A DNA stretch of 64,000 nucleotides, taken from Nemopilema nomurai (lineage: Eukaryota; Cnidaria; Scyphozoa; Rhizostomeae; Rhizostomatidae). The notes beneath the pieces were generated by a model. It was not told where the DNA came from. It was given only the letters and a program-made list of their open reading frames with translations, and searched no databases. A program made the translations under genes and the position numbers. Positions 14,211 to 26,419 of this stretch are shown in pieces (positions within the stretch are counted from its first letter, which is position 1; each line of letters begins with the position of its first letter). The stretch spans positions 124,001-188,000 of the forward strand of contig ML133471.1 in NCBI GenBank assembly GCA_003864495.1, read 5' to 3'.

Positions 14211-15295
14211 CTCGTTTCAGGGAGTTTCAACTTTTCCAGCGTTACCATAGTGCAGTTCTAACGCGCCAACACGGTAACTGGCGTCCTTCGACTGTTCTGT
14301 TTTACGTCACTAGTTTCCAGGGCCGTTATAGTGCAAGCCGAAGCACTTGTTTAATTGTTCAATCCATTATTAAGTGTCTTTGCCTTACTAAGCTACTAAA
14401 TATTGGCAATCTTCTTTTAGATGCCCAGCAGATCCCACCGTACAATTTCACAGCGGCCACAAGAACCGACAGCGTTTCAGCATCCAAGCGTTTAGATTCC
14501 TGAACGCCAGCACGGCCGTGTACCTCCACTGCCTGGTTTTCTTGTGCCATTCTACATCTAGTGATTATCGCTGCCAATCTGGGTGTGCTGGGAACAATAT
14601 TCATAGGGGAAAGCGAGATGTGGACCGATCAGCAGATGAACCTTCCAAGTACTATTTGATAGAAAGAGAGATTCGCAGAGCTGATGACAAAGGCCAGGGT
14701 AAGGCCACTTTAAATATTTCTTGACTTCACACCAAGCGAATCGTTGATCGAATTGTCAAGGATGTCCCCTTTGCCAGCAGAAATCACAAAACGTCAAACG
14801 TCGACACACCAACAAACGTTACTGTTCCCATGATTGTTCATGTCATTTTAGAGACCTAGGGGCTTTTTCGTTAGATTACGGCATCCTTTTGCTAAGTCAA
14901 CCCTCAGTCTCTTTTGAAAAGCGATTCTTCCTCTAGGTAAGAACTGCTTCTTTATTCATATTATCCCATATTGACTCTCTTTTCACTTGCTAGGGACAAC
15001 ACCGGAGAAACAATCAGGTAACGTGGCAGGAATGGTTGGCATGGGTGTTGCGGTAGTTGCACTTGTTGCTGCTGTTGCTGGGCTTGCGTTTAAGGTGAAA
15101 CACATGAAGAAGTCTGCAAAGGTCATGCAAAATTCCAAAGAAGGAAATCGTTATACGAGCAATGAAGAGAGTCTTCCACCTGAGCACGCCGTGAAAGAAG
15201 ATCCGTTGTGCGATGCAGCGGAAATGCAGAACATTGGCATCATTAACAAGGCCCAGCAAGCAGACATCTTCAAGGACAATGCTTTCTGTTCCTAA
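7393..15295 (+). CDS. D8C/ZP-domain type I membrane glycoprotein, copy B (complete, 10 exons)
   Basis: Exons: 7393-7539, 8453-8712, 8859-9156, 10187-10331, 11421-11801, 12332-12481, 12845-13195, 13863-14085, 14421-14698, 14994-15295. All introns are GT-AG and phases (0,2,0,1,1,1,1,2,1) close to an 844-residue protein. Order: signal peptide (MTSLLRFVLLLA) and SHFRGAYITW; a cnidarian module with ISWRRS (about 50-284) including DPDGDDVQC; a Thr/Ser/Pro linker; a D8C domain as in uromodulin and GP2 (about 336-457, DGCKYY to CNSRYC); ZP-N (about 461-578, VVSCTSNYM); ZP-C (579-715); furin site RGKR about 717; one membrane helix about 755-778; a 66-residue tail. By homology to ZP proteins it would reach the surface, be cleaved by furin and polymerise in an extracellular coat or act as a receptor-like glycoprotein. 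Ligand and tissue are unknown. Confidence 0.93.
7821..7866 (+). repeat. (TATATAG)n microsatellite, intron 1 of copy B
   Basis: About six imperfect 7-base units of TATATAG in the first intron of the copy B gene. No function suggested. Confidence 0.9.
11092..11345 (+). repeat. Minisatellite of about 37-bp units next to the D8C exon
   Basis: Seven imperfect tandem copies of a 36-37 base unit whose core is TTCTGCTAGACTTGC followed by a T-rich stretch. It sits in intron 4 of copy B and ends 75 bases before the D8C exon (11421). Units differ by a few substitutions. The pyrimidine richness could affect splicing of the next exon, but this is only a possibility. Confidence 0.93.
14148..14206 (+). repeat. 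(CT)n microsatellite in the ZP-C intron, copy B
   Basis: About 59 bases of pure CT at the same place in the intron as the 139-base tract of copy A, showing expansion or contraction since duplication or conversion. Confidence 0.97.
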
Positions 15296-15544
15296 CTGCC
15301 TTCTCGCAAATGGACTGTTTATCAGCGTCATTATAATCAGCACTGATTTTAAAGAGATTTTAGCACGTAGCTTACCAGTTAGAAGCACACGCAGAAACAC
15401 GTAGAACATGCATGTATTATCGTCACTCGCTGTTAGAAAACACGTTGCAAACATTTTTAACTGACCTGATACGCTTGAATCGCCGCTCAAAAGAGCATGT
15501 ATTACCCAAAATGCACTATGATGCAAAAAGCCTTTCCAGACCAA

Positions 15545-15550
15545 AATAAA
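15545..15550 (+). terminator. Polyadenylation signal of copy B
   Basis: AATAAA lies about 250 bases after the stop codon, shortly after the atgcactatgatgca motif shared with copy A's 3' end. Confidence 0.55.
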
Positions 15551-16841
15551 CAGGCATGAAGTTGTTTGGTTACAATCTGTGTAGCCGCAATAGATAGCCT
15601 GCCAGTGGCTCACGCTGGGAAGCCATGTGATAACTTCTTCTTACAAGTTTATGCATTGTGTAATGGACCACAGATAGTTGGTCAATTTCGCTTAGATAGT
15701 TTTGCGCTGTTATTCGCTTTTTACTTTATAACAAGCAGGAGGGGTGTGTTTGGTCAAACTAAGAAATATTAAGATCGAATGATTCATTGGCCTGGTTAAA
15801 TCTTATCAGCACCACATGAGAGATTAAAATTCCTTTGATAAAACGCAATGCTGCTAAATGCTTTGATAGAAAACAAAGAATTTTCAGCATCTTCATTTCG
15901 GAGCTAAGCAAATGACTAAGGTATTTCGATCTGACAGAGCGGCTCATGTTAAGCCAAGTCCTAGACGCCGCCGTCTTTCCAGTTAATGACTAAACGACAT
16001 ATTCCAGTATTTGCTTTTATTCGCTTCATTCAATGCTTGAAACTTTTGTTATTGCTTGTTTGCTGCATAGAAACGAAACAGTTGAATTGCATCTTCTTCC
16101 TATTTTGTTCCTCTGGTGTCGTAAATTACTTTTCTAACAACACCCGCGCCACGACGATTCGTTCTTTCAATCGCCAGTGATATGAGAAGAATAGATTGGA
16201 TCAAGAACAAATCTACTAGTTACTTATCCGCCATTTCTTTAGAGATAGTATATAAGAGACAGAAAAGCTTCATCAACTTTGGCCAAAAGACAGCTTCGTC
16301 CTTGTGACTGCCACCTCGTGATACCAGCATACGTCTAGCACTACCTGGGTTATCCAGGCTGATTAGGGCCTTGTGCGAAGACAGTTAGACAGTAAGATCA
16401 ACATTAGTTGCCCTAATAATGTGTTATATGCCCATTTTTGTATTTCATTCCTTCTAATTGCAATGTATGTGCTACAATTACACACAACCTAGGGAATATC
16501 ATGTGCAATATGTGGCTTCCACTTTATCTGATGCTCTAAATCGGGTCTACGAAATGTGAAATTCGATCAAGTTATACCTCAAATGAGAACAGCTTTTGAT
16601 CAAAATAATTTTGCTTTCTGCGGAGTTAATATGAAACAATCTCCATTCTGATACCAAGTAAGTTTCTTGCATATTTATATTTATAGGCATTTGGTTTATT
16701 CTTAGTTACAGGGTATATGGTATATCGATATAACAGTTACTCAAACAGAGTTGTAGCCCAGGGTGAAGAATTTCGAAATAAAAAGTTTTGATAAAAAACA
16801 TAAGAAATGAAAAAAACAGCATTTAATAAAGCTTCTTCAAA
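15551..16841. other. Intergenic flank downstream of copy B
   Basis: AT-rich DNA without a supportable gene. The first part retains loose similarity to 2280-2400 downstream of copy A. Short ORFs here lack family features. Confidence 0.5.
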
Positions 16842-17110
16842 TTGTATCAGGAACAAAGAGAAACAGTACAAGCTGTCCATGGAATTATTTTATTGGGCAT
16901 GGTGTCAGACAAAGCTGCATTTTATCGTCCTTTTTCTTCAATATTTACTCCGAATCTGTAATGAGGCAGGCACTGGAAGGATTTGAAGGTTCTATGAAAG
17001 TTGGAGGCAGGATTGTAGAAAATTGAGATTTGCTGACTTAGTTGTTTTATCAGCATGTGACGATGTCATTGGGAACACGTCAGTTCTCGAAAAAGGACTG
17101 CGTAACGACG
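16842..17110 (+). mobile_element. Degenerate LINE reverse-transcriptase relic 2
   Basis: Translated pieces read LYQEQRETVQ, then GVRQSCILSS with FFFNIYSESVMRQAL and KVGGRIVEN, and after a one-base shift LRFADLVVLSA, matching in order the GVRQGC...FN.Y.E..MR...GG..I.NLRYADD..L.A core of LINE reverse transcriptases. A frameshift and the loss of the second aspartate (FADL for YADD) show that it is dead. It covers motifs later than those best kept in relic 1, so the two may come from related elements. Confidence 0.78.
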
Positions 17111-17258
17111 TAGTTTTCTTTTTGCGAAAAAATTGATTCTGGCAGAACTTGGTGGTGTGCCACGATAATTGGGAAGGCGAACCTATTTATGATGGGAATC
17201 GCTTCTTTTACCCAATACAAGAGATGTTCAAAGAATGGGATATTAAAATATAACTCAC

Positions 17259-17330
17259 CAGAAAAGAGTGCTTCCATTGGGCAACATTGGGCAGGTGTGC
17301 TTGGCAGTAACAAACTGTATTCGTATTGCT
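17259..17330 (-). pseudogene. Exon-like segment, copy 2 of the 4.0-kb segment
   Basis: Minus-strand sequence ending CCPMEALFSG at a GTGAGT donor, homologous to 4009-4084 (EALFSG and the same donor) and 13.25 kb from it. The two align over about 200 bases with gaps. Copy 2 lacks the ATG of copy 1. It marks the extent of the tandem duplication downstream of the gene; whether it is ever coding is not shown. Confidence 0.3.
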
Positions 17331-20300
17331 TTGAAGATTTCCTTTCTTTCTAGAAGAAAACATGGACCAGTTGAAATTCAAATCCTATAAAAGATTGATA
17401 GTTGTGAAAACCTCCTACTTTATTTGCAAAAGCATTTCATTGGTTCTTTTTGGTCGGGTCAAATTTAAATATGAACTAAGCGGTTGAAAAACTGAAGAAG
17501 AAGCTGACAAGAATGATGGAAAAAGAATAACTTTGGCTAACCATTTAAAAAAGATTTACCTGCTCGGCTATGCTCAGAAATGTGCTCAATAGCATCACTA
17601 CTCTTATCTTCTAGAAACAAACTTTATTTCATTGAAGTCCTTTCGATGCTATCTGTAATGGGCGAATGTCATGTTTTTGCGAAGCAAGTCTTTTAGAAGA
17701 AACATCTGAAGACAGATGCCAACTTCAAAAAAGCTATAAATTGCCAAGTACTTCGGAGGAAGCCTGGTTCATGGAAAATATCCCATGTGAACATTTCAAT
17801 TAATCTCCAGTCAACTTATTACCTCGCGACCCGATATTACGCCACTGTTAGCATCATAATCATCATAACATCATAATCACTTTGCCAACGCCATGCGAAT
17901 CTCGCACATTAATCTGGTTATGAATGGGCATTTTATGGCGATGTGATCGTGCAAAAACTAGTGTCTAGTGTTGATCGGGAAAATAAAAGGTGGGTTTTGT
18001 CGTGATAAGCATTGGCCCATTGCTACATCCCATTTGGCGCGAGGTGCTTTAATGATGTTGCGGATATGCGTGGAAAAGGAAGGCCTTCCTCATCTTTTTC
18101 TTGGCAAAACTTCAACATGTCCACGAGTACCACGCGAACTTCCTTGTCAAATTAAAATTTATTCCGATAAACAGATCGCGATCAGTGGGGTTGTCACTAT
18201 TAATCATTCCAGCGTTTCCTTGCAACTCTTCGCATTTAATGGATTTGATAAAACCGGTATCTTTGCTCACAGTGCATCAATATATCCAATGTATGCGAAT
18301 TCAAGTCACATCCTATCGACTTTGATTAATTAGTTTGCGTTTCTACCTTGTGTTCAACACGAGATGTACAACTGCACGGAATTGAGAGAAGAGCTGAAAA
18401 GTCAGTAGAGGAGAATTTTTATAGTTTTTCAGCCAATAGATGACAATTCCATTACTAGATGATCAGAAAATAAGTTACACGTCAATTACTTTTTGTATAA
18501 GCCAAATCACACTTCAGTACTGCGGCAGACGCGTTGATAGATTTATTTTGATAGATTGTGCCCGAGCAGTCTACCCTGTGAGAAAATATCTGGCAAAGCA
18601 TCTAGACATCAGTCAAAAATTCATTGTACAGTCTCACATTAGAATGTATGAATTTTACATCCCACAAATTCACAGTCATAAAAATACAAAATGCAATCAA
18701 TTATTTGAAATCAGGTCAAGTGAAGCGCCCAAAAGAATTATTGTGGATATATTGAAGATTGTCCCTAAAATTTCTTTTTGTCATACAAAAATAATTCCCT
18801 AAAATTAATGGTTTTTAATTATCTTACCAAATTTGGCACCTCAAAATTTTTCGGCCTGTCAACAAGCCAAGAAAGATGCTACACTTCCGAGTGACCTCCC
18901 TCTACCCTTTGATGTTCTTGACCTTCAGTTTCCTAGTTCATGAATGAAGTGTATTCCACTTGCATTTTACCACCAAAACATTGCCACTCATTTGGGCTTC
19001 CTCTAAAAAGGATTCGCTAGCAAACACATTTTGTGTAAGTTTCCAGCACCTATATGATTATTTTAGTTAGTGAATATCTAATAAACAAATATATTTTTAC
19101 TTCCTTCTTTTCTGTTCTGCTAACGTATTCTATCTGTGATATCAAATTATCGGATATATTTTACTGATTATCAAGGTATTCCTAATTTGGTATACTGTTT
19201 CAAAGTTGTTCTCGTGTCTGCTTTATGATAGCACTTTTGTTTCTAGAACAATCAGCCTATTGTTATTTTTGCTTACAGAAAAATTTATACAGCTTAGGCT
19301 AAAAGTTACCACCGCTTAGGCTAAAAGCTACTACTGCTAAGGGTTTAGAGTTTTGCAACATTTTGCAACAGGTATGTCAATGTGAACTACTAAACTGTTG
19401 ATTTGGTTGTCTAGGATGATTGTTGCAGAAAGAGTCAAAGAGGAAGTCTTGCTGAAGGAATGACATTTTTGTTATGGCCATAAACCAGCCTTTTTGAAGC
19501 ACCTTCCACAATTTAAGCACCAGCAGCATTCTACATAACCGTGCTGTGATATTTCCCCCCTCTGATGAAACTATGTGGTATTTTGTCTTGTATTTGTATT
19601 TATACTATTACGTAGTTTAGTTTAATAACTCCTTTGTATTTATGATATATAAATTGAATGTTGAGAATTTAAAAATATGAAACTGAACTGCAAAAAAAAT
19701 AAATTTCACAATCTTTATCCTTTACATGGCTTCTGTTGTTTTCATATGGAAATTCAATCCCCTTTTATGAAAAAATTTGTTCATTATTTAGAAATAAAGT
19801 ATTATTGAACAGCAATTGTGGTTTTTTGTGTTAATTCTATTGTGGCATGAACCTATTAACTCACATTATTAGGCCTTACTAACAACAAAAACATAAAAGA
19901 TATTGAATTTTAAGAAGTAGGCTAAAAATGATTGCATTTTTCTTAGCCTTATCCTATATGTCAAAGGCTATGAAAGACACTTCACTCTTTTCTTTTCAAA
20001 AGCATAAAGTTATAAACATACATACTTAAAAAAGTAAGCAGATGCTATGCATATTTCCCAGTCTCAGATTATTTTCCCTCACTTCCATTGCTTCGGAAAT
20101 CAAGTGTGAAAACGAGGAACATGAAGAACGAGGTTAAGTAATAAGAAACAGCATGTTCATATCAAATGGAATATCAGACCGGAAAATAAGTTTTGAAATC
20201 AAGCATAGTTTTAGGCTCAACTTGAGAAATCTTAAGCATATTGAGCTTAAGCTATTATTTAGTACCATGGTAGTCCTACTTAATTAAGTGAGCGAAAAAT

Positions 20301-23300
20301 AAATACAATAAAGTAAAGGGTTGCCTTGAGCACGAAATGTATTACTCGATGTAGTACAACACGCTCAACCACATTTATTTCTCTACTTCATTCAGGTTTG
20401 CAACTTACTTCGCTTGCATTATCACCTGGTTGTCGCCAGTTGTGTTGGCTTGCGTGAATGCTTTGCCTTGCCTCAATGCTTTGCCATGCTAAACTTTGGT
20501 ATCCGTTACTTAGCATTGTTTCGAATAAAAAATATTGCGTGATCCAGCTCTGTTCAAAATATTCCCGCCAACACTTAGTCTCGTCTTCGAGGCGAGGCAA
20601 TCCCAATAGAGCTACAAAGGTGTGTTTCTAAGGGTTCGAAACATAAATTGATTCGATTTATATCTACAAAACCAGAGTTTTATCAGAAGTCCTAAATTCA
20701 AAATAACATCACATTTTTTATATATAAGAGCTTCTTTCTCTACCGAAATCATATATTTTGTGTTAATCCAAATGTAAATGTCATTAAACTTAAAGCAAAT
20801 TGCTGATCAAGTAGACAAGAACAGTTTAGGAGACAACTTCGTATTTTACTGACGATGCTTACTATGTAGCATTTTGCGTTTTTAATAGATCTAGAATTCA
20901 ATTTGCTGTGATAACGTGTGCTTGAATGCCTTCAAACAGGAAAGCATGCAACAAAGCAACAAAACAAAAATAAAAAAATGATGGTGTGAATTTCTTGTGC
21001 CTCAGACACATCTAGAAATCTGATTTGCGACAACCATAAATGCTACGCAAATATATGCTACGTACTCTGAAATACTTTCAGCGAAAAAATTGCCGAAATC
21101 AGGAGCAGGCCAATGCACTGAGACCAAAGTAAGTTGAATTCTTTCATTTGAGTTGTGTTTAAAACTAAAGCCCAATGAATTACAACGGAGGAAGTCAATT
21201 GACGAAAATCAATGGAAATTGAAAACCTTGTTGTGTTGAAATTCTCTTTGACTTCTTCTTGATTCTTCGGGCACATTTTCCCTAGCTTCGAAAACATATT
21301 TATTTTGAAGCTTTATTTTTTTCGGCAAAGTTAATATCACTAAGAGATTATATGGCCAAGTAAATATTAACATATTCAAACAATGCGCCATCCATTTACT
21401 TGTAGTGATATGAATTCACGTTATTCAGATATTGGTACGACATACTCATAACTCACGACAAATAGAGGCACGAACATGCAGATTCATAACACTACATACT
21501 TATTTTTGACAATCCATCTCTGGTCATCAACTACCTCATAATTTGGCCTGTAGTCTAACACCAAAAAACCGAACATCCACGCAATTCAATGGCTTTAAAA
21601 TACCATGAATTTTGCAGGGCATGCATTTAAAATTTCGAACGGCATCATGGGACTTAAGTTCCGTAAAGTGTAAGGGTGATGGCAGTGGTAAATGCATTGG
21701 CAGAAACAGCAAGTATGAAAAAGATGAGACATCAGAGGATTGCATGCAAATGTTTTCAGACATCAAAACAGTGTTTAGAGCGGGCATCTATGGATCAAGT
21801 TTCCCAAGAAATTGCACTGATTGAGACTCTACAACAGACGACCCCACCCCCCAACGGAACTCCAAATGCTACGATCAAAAGCAAGGATGACTGACCATCG
21901 TACCAAAGATTAAACAAAATACCTAATTGTTCTTGATCAAATTGTTCAAAAAAGCGAACGAAAACTACATATTTCAGTCATTTTAGCCCTCCTGTCGCAT
22001 GCTTCAACTCCTCTGTAGCAAGATATCTGGGCCCACCACTGGCAAATAAGACTCTCCAAGTGCAGTTAAGATTCTTAACACTAAATGTTCTGTGGCTGAG
22101 CACACGAGATGGAACAAAAACTATGGGGCTCATAAGACTCCCTGACTGAAGTCCAGAGGAGGCTATTGAAGAAATTTTTAACAGTAGAAGAAACACGCTG
22201 GTGCATCTTGAAGTGGCGCAGATCTATGGACTACTCAACACAAAGATTTTAATATCACAGTATTATCTGATAATGTACGTGTGGATAAGCTTGGTATATT
22301 GACGACCAAATGAGGTGGCTTTCTAATCACTGATGCAGCCAGTGTAGAATCTGGTGAAAAGCAGGGCAAGTAAGAGAGATCAAGCTTGTAGGATCTTTAT
22401 GAAATTCTCTTAAATATTCAAAAAGCTATAAATAGTAAACTGATGATCAATACCAATTATACAATAACTTCAATATCCATTTTCAGACAAAATTAATAGA
22501 CAACTGTTAATATAATTAAATAATTTATTGATATTTCTTACCGAGTATAATATTATAAATACATTAAGAAAAACCACGGCTTTAGTACTACAATATTTCG
22601 TAACCGGCAGCTGAATGCATCTACGACCTTGACATCAAGGCTCGTAAAATCACAATCTCAGTAACAATCAGCCTTGACAATAAATGTTATGAAATAACAT
22701 TCCACTTTATTTCATGTGAACAATGAAAACAATATCATGAAAATAAAATCACATTATATATAAATAGTCCTGGAATAAATAGTCTGGTTTCCAAGGAAAA
22801 GATTGTTCTATTCGGGAGGGTTATCGGAGTACACGTACTGAATGAAACTCAACTGTGGTTTTGGGTTTGGTTCTGAAACTCGAGTGGCCTGGGAGGGGCA
22901 ACAAAATTTCTAAAGTGCATGAAAACTTTTAACAAACATGTTAAGGGACTCGATTAAAGATCAACCATTTGGGTATTTGAATCATTACCGAACTATCAAC
23001 AGGGCACTCTTAAATCTACCGATAATGTGAAAGGTACTTTAGAAGAATGTAATAAATGTTCAGATGACAATCAGTTTTATAACCAGGGTAGGAACTACTA
23101 TAACTATAGTGATATAAGACATGGCAACATGAAAATGCAACCTTTGAAAATACAAAAACATGAATGATTGTCCGAAGCAGTATTTCCACTGTCAAATTTG
23201 TTTGTGAAATTATGGTCTGGCGACACACACAAAAGCAGCAATACCTCTGTCTTCTAAAACGAGTGCGACAATTGGCTGGCAGCATCACGGGCTGTTGGCT

Positions 23301-23399
23301 TGCCGTCTGCGTAGGTTACCACATCTTTCCTTGGCATCATCTCAGGGGCGACACCTTCGAGCTCTCTCTTCGGAGACTTCACTTTGGCCTCGCTTCACG
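17331..23399. other. Large intergenic region, no gene recognised
   Basis: About 6 kb of AT-rich DNA. Reading frames of up to 120 codons on the + strand at 17968-18333 and 18440-18802 have no recognisable motif. A possible small + strand exon lies near 21078-21124 (a good acceptor tttcag and a GTAAGT donor around about 47 open bases), but it has no partner. No rRNA, tRNA or CRISPR-like array was seen. Confidence 0.45.
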
Positions 23400-23681
23400 T
23401 TACGAAGGTGACAACTTACATTCAGCTACGCAGAAGTTTCTCGACGTAAGACAGATCTCGTGCTCCAATTCCACGGTGACGGCAGTGAGACAGCCCATGT
23501 AACTCATGAAACACGTGTTTCTACATTGGACGAATTTTGCGCTCTTGGCGCCTCTTTTCGCTCTCGAGTGAGGCAGTGTTTGTATCGATGATGCGAGAAT
23601 CAGGACAACCAATGCCACTGCTACGGTCTTCAAAGAGGTTTTGTCGCCAAACGGACGAGTGAACCTGCACCTTCCTTCCAT
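23400..23681 (-). CDS. Secreted cysteine-rich peptide precursor, 93 residues, helical-hairpin-like
   Basis: An intronless frame with an in-frame TAA 27 bases before its ATG, so the start is well fixed. A charged N-terminus is followed by a strong hydrophobic core (VAVALVVLILASS), typical of a signal peptide, then a short propeptide ending RAKR, a dibasic processing site. The predicted mature part begins GAKSAKF and has six cysteines spaced C-x3-C-x6-C-x12-C-x6-C-x3-C, a mirror-symmetric pattern that would suit two antiparallel helices joined by nested disulfides (inference). CxxxC...CxxxC hairpins occur in defence and venom-type peptides (alpha-hairpinins), but no function can be assigned here. 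A GTAAGT near the end could be a donor giving a longer product; the uninterrupted frame is simpler. Confidence 0.6.
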   Translation of the reverse strand: MEGRCRFTRPFGDKTSLKTVAVALVVLILASSIQTLPHSRAKRGAKSAKFVQCRNTCFMSYMGCLTAVTVELEHEICLTSRNFCVAECKLSPS

Positions 23682-25867
23682 CTTATGCGCTCTCCACGAA
23701 CTTCGTTAAATGTGAGTCTCTCGCAGCTGTAGTGATGACTAAAAGTGAAAATGAAGCATTTAGGTATTTAGATTGGCATTTGAGGAATTAATCAAACTTC
23801 AGACCCTTACGCAACCTATTGATTTCACATGGAGCTCAGAGACATGATGTAATCACGTAGAATGGATGGCATGCGTTATCGGCGGGATTATCAAGAACTA
23901 CTCCAAGAGAGACAGACGCCATGAATGGCGGCAGGAAGCACTGAAGTCTTGCATTTTCGACCATTACAAACACATATTTCCGAGTCACTACGTACTCATA
24001 AAGGAGTTTCATAGTAGGGAGGTTTCCGCGGTTTTTTCCGGACGCAACAGGAAAAAATCAAACCCCATTGAAATAATTGGAAAATGTTGGTAAGGCAGGA
24101 TCTGGCCTCGAACCTGAACTTTCCAGTTGCGACAAGACAGCTTTTGTAAATGAACTAAAGACTTTCGATAATACATTCCCACGTGACGTCACGATCACCG
24201 TGCCATAAGCGAAAAACTAGCTTTAACAGGGTCTACAGGGTAGACTACCTCACAAAACCAATCTAAGAAAAGCAAAGGATACCTTTCTCTATAAGCAGAA
24301 TGTGGGTACTCTGCTCTCTATATTCAAATAGAACTTCTTCGTTCGTGAATTTTGTGTAAAACGCCTAATCAGGGTTGCTGGCATTTTTAGCTTAGCCATT
24401 AAAGTTTGAAACAGTGATTTGAAACAGTGATTAGGTGACATTAAACAGATGCAGCTAACTGGCATAGAGGGGGCAGCCATTTTCAGATTCACTGTTACCC
24501 CATACTTCGACGCCGGAATTCACGGATGGAACGGTCGTTCGCGGTCTTGTTTCTCTCGTGAGCCCGAACAGTGTTCAGAAGACCCTCACGTCTCTTTCGC
24601 CCAGTCAGATGCCAAGTCTACCGTTGCTTTCAATGAATGACATCAGACTTCTGCTTACCAAATATAGGTGCGGTTTGTGAAAGAAGCAATTTTTGTCGCT
24701 GTTTACAGATCCTGTTATGACTACGTTAAAAAATACGAAATAATATGCTACAAATTACTTCATTAAACAGGATTGGTAAAAAGTCTAAATCGTATTTTCA
24801 ACGGGCAAATTTTGTATAATTTGACTAAAAACGGTTTAAAACGCCCGTTAAGCGTAAAAGCGCATAGTATGTTTCTAATCGATTTTTCAAAAAAACATCT
24901 GATAGTCTTCTAAGTATTTCTAAGTTTTCTAACATCTGATAGTCTTCATAGATTTCTTAAAAGTTTATTTAAATAGGTCAGCTAATCTCATACCTGTTTA
25001 TAGAACTTTAAGAAATAGTCGAATGTTTGCTGAAAAATCGACGAAGTCAACCTGCCGAAATCCAATTCTACCTTCTGTGAGTTAGAGCTTGATCTGACTT
25101 GTTTGTGAGGTTTATCAGATGCGGTTTAGGCAGTAAACAAAGGTGGATTGTCAGCTGAACAAAAATGAGTGGGCATATTGTCAAACAATAAATGCAATTA
25201 TACGCGAAATTATGTCATTAGGGGCGATTTTGTACCATACTGCGCGAGGACAGGGTTTGAGTGCACACTTATGAAGGGAGGGTCAAAGCGAAGGTGCCTT
25301 AGCTTCCGGGCTCGCAAATCTTATTCTTATCATGAGTCATGTGGGGCTTTCTTTCACGAACAACTTGTGGTTTTGGCAAAGGATGTACAGAAAGATAAGA
25401 CAAATATATTATACAAGTATGACCTTAACCTCTTCAAAGCCTTTAGAGACATGCTCATCAGAGAAATGTTCAACTAAACGCCTTCGTCTTCTCACTGATC
25501 CCATGAATCAGTAATCAGCAACACATGATCAACTATGACGAATCAACGCTGTAACAGTCTACAAAGCTGCCACTATAATGCGGTGCAAAATGATCACCGC
25601 ATGTTTAATGATTGGTGATTGACTATAGTGATTGAAGACTTTGATCATATCCATGATCATTGTTTAAAAATAGAAACAATTTTCAACATGTCTGTTGCAA
25701 AAACAATGATACTGCGAATCCAAAAAAATTTTCCCAGCACTCCTTGGCAACGATATTCACAAATAACCAAGACTTTTCAAACGATGGCGCTACCGGTATC
25801 TTTATTCCCTCCAGAATAAGCTGCCTTATATGCCGCACTTTAATTATTGGTCAAGGGACTTGTTTAC
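23682..25867. other. Intergenic; promoter-like motif inside
   Basis: No gene established. A minus-strand frame at 24289-24480 starts in the context AAAATGGCTGCC (63 codons, with a basic MPATLIRRFTQNSR stretch) and a + strand frame at 23860-24090 ends at a GTAAGG donor; neither has recognisable homology. An overlapping E-box and CRE motif is listed separately. Confidence 0.4.
24180..24191. promoter_or_regulatory. Overlapping E-box (CACGTG) and CRE (TGACGTCA)
   Basis: CACGTGACGTCA joins a perfect palindromic E-box with a perfect palindromic CRE. It lies about 500 bases upstream of the cysteine-rich peptide start. bZIP and bHLH-zip proteins bind such sites in animals; binding here is an inference. 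Confidence 0.35.
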
Positions 25868-25912
25868 CTCCCCGCCTTTGCGAATTGAGAGAACAGGGGT
25901 CTGTGAAATTTT
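25868..25912 (-). CDS. Candidate exon 2 of a gene starting at 26419
   Basis: A minus-strand open segment flanked by an acceptor (caaag, with a second one 12 bases on at cacag) and a donor GAG|GTAAAC. Joined in phase 2 to the segment 26367-26419 it continues the reading as KFHRPLFSQFAKAG (or without KFHR from the inner acceptor). The short length makes chance possible. No further exon was found at lower coordinates. Confidence 0.28.
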
Positions 25913-26366
25913 CTTTGTAAAAATTGGCAGCATCATAGTTTATGCACAACAAAAACAGGCTTAAAAATAATTCAAGTAGTCGATGCCAAGGTGAAAGAAG
26001 AGGGTTGGTGAAATTAGACAAATTCAAACATAACACAAACTATGATAAATAAAATGGAAAGTGTGCTGTGGATCGAAAGACGACTGTTGGTATTTCTGTT
26101 TCAATGCAGGAAAAGGGGCTCGTGAAGGGGCATAATCCTGGGTAAAAACATTGGTCAGTAAATACATGCACTTCTCACAGCAAAACGAGTAATTCTACAA
26201 GAGATAGACAGCAGTAGGCCCAAAGACTCCTTTTGCGAGCTCTGTGCGATATTGTATAATACCACGCCCTTAGAACAAAGTAAACCAGCTCTATAGGAGC
26301 ATCCACGCAAAAACAGATTCCAGCCAGATTTACATGATAACAAGAACAAACAGGAAATGAGATTAC

Positions 26367-26419
26367 GTGCTTGCGCCACGAGCGGCGTGCAGAACACCAC
26401 AACAGATTTTCTTGGCCAT
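26367..26419 (-). CDS. Candidate first coding exon, mitochondrial-presequence-like
   Basis: An ATG in a good context (GCAAATGGCC) opens MAKKICCGVLHAARGAS and reaches a GTAATC donor in phase 2. Together with the candidate exon at 25868-25912 the N-terminus is basic, lacks acidic residues and contains hydroxylated residues, as in mitochondrial targeting sequences. The product is unrecognised and the model unproven. A 127-codon frame overlaps it in another phase and is not supported either. Confidence 0.3.

Noticed and set aside
15014..15613. A 199-codon minus-strand frame
   Set aside because: It is antisense to the transmembrane/tail exon of copy B and its 3' UTR and has no family features.
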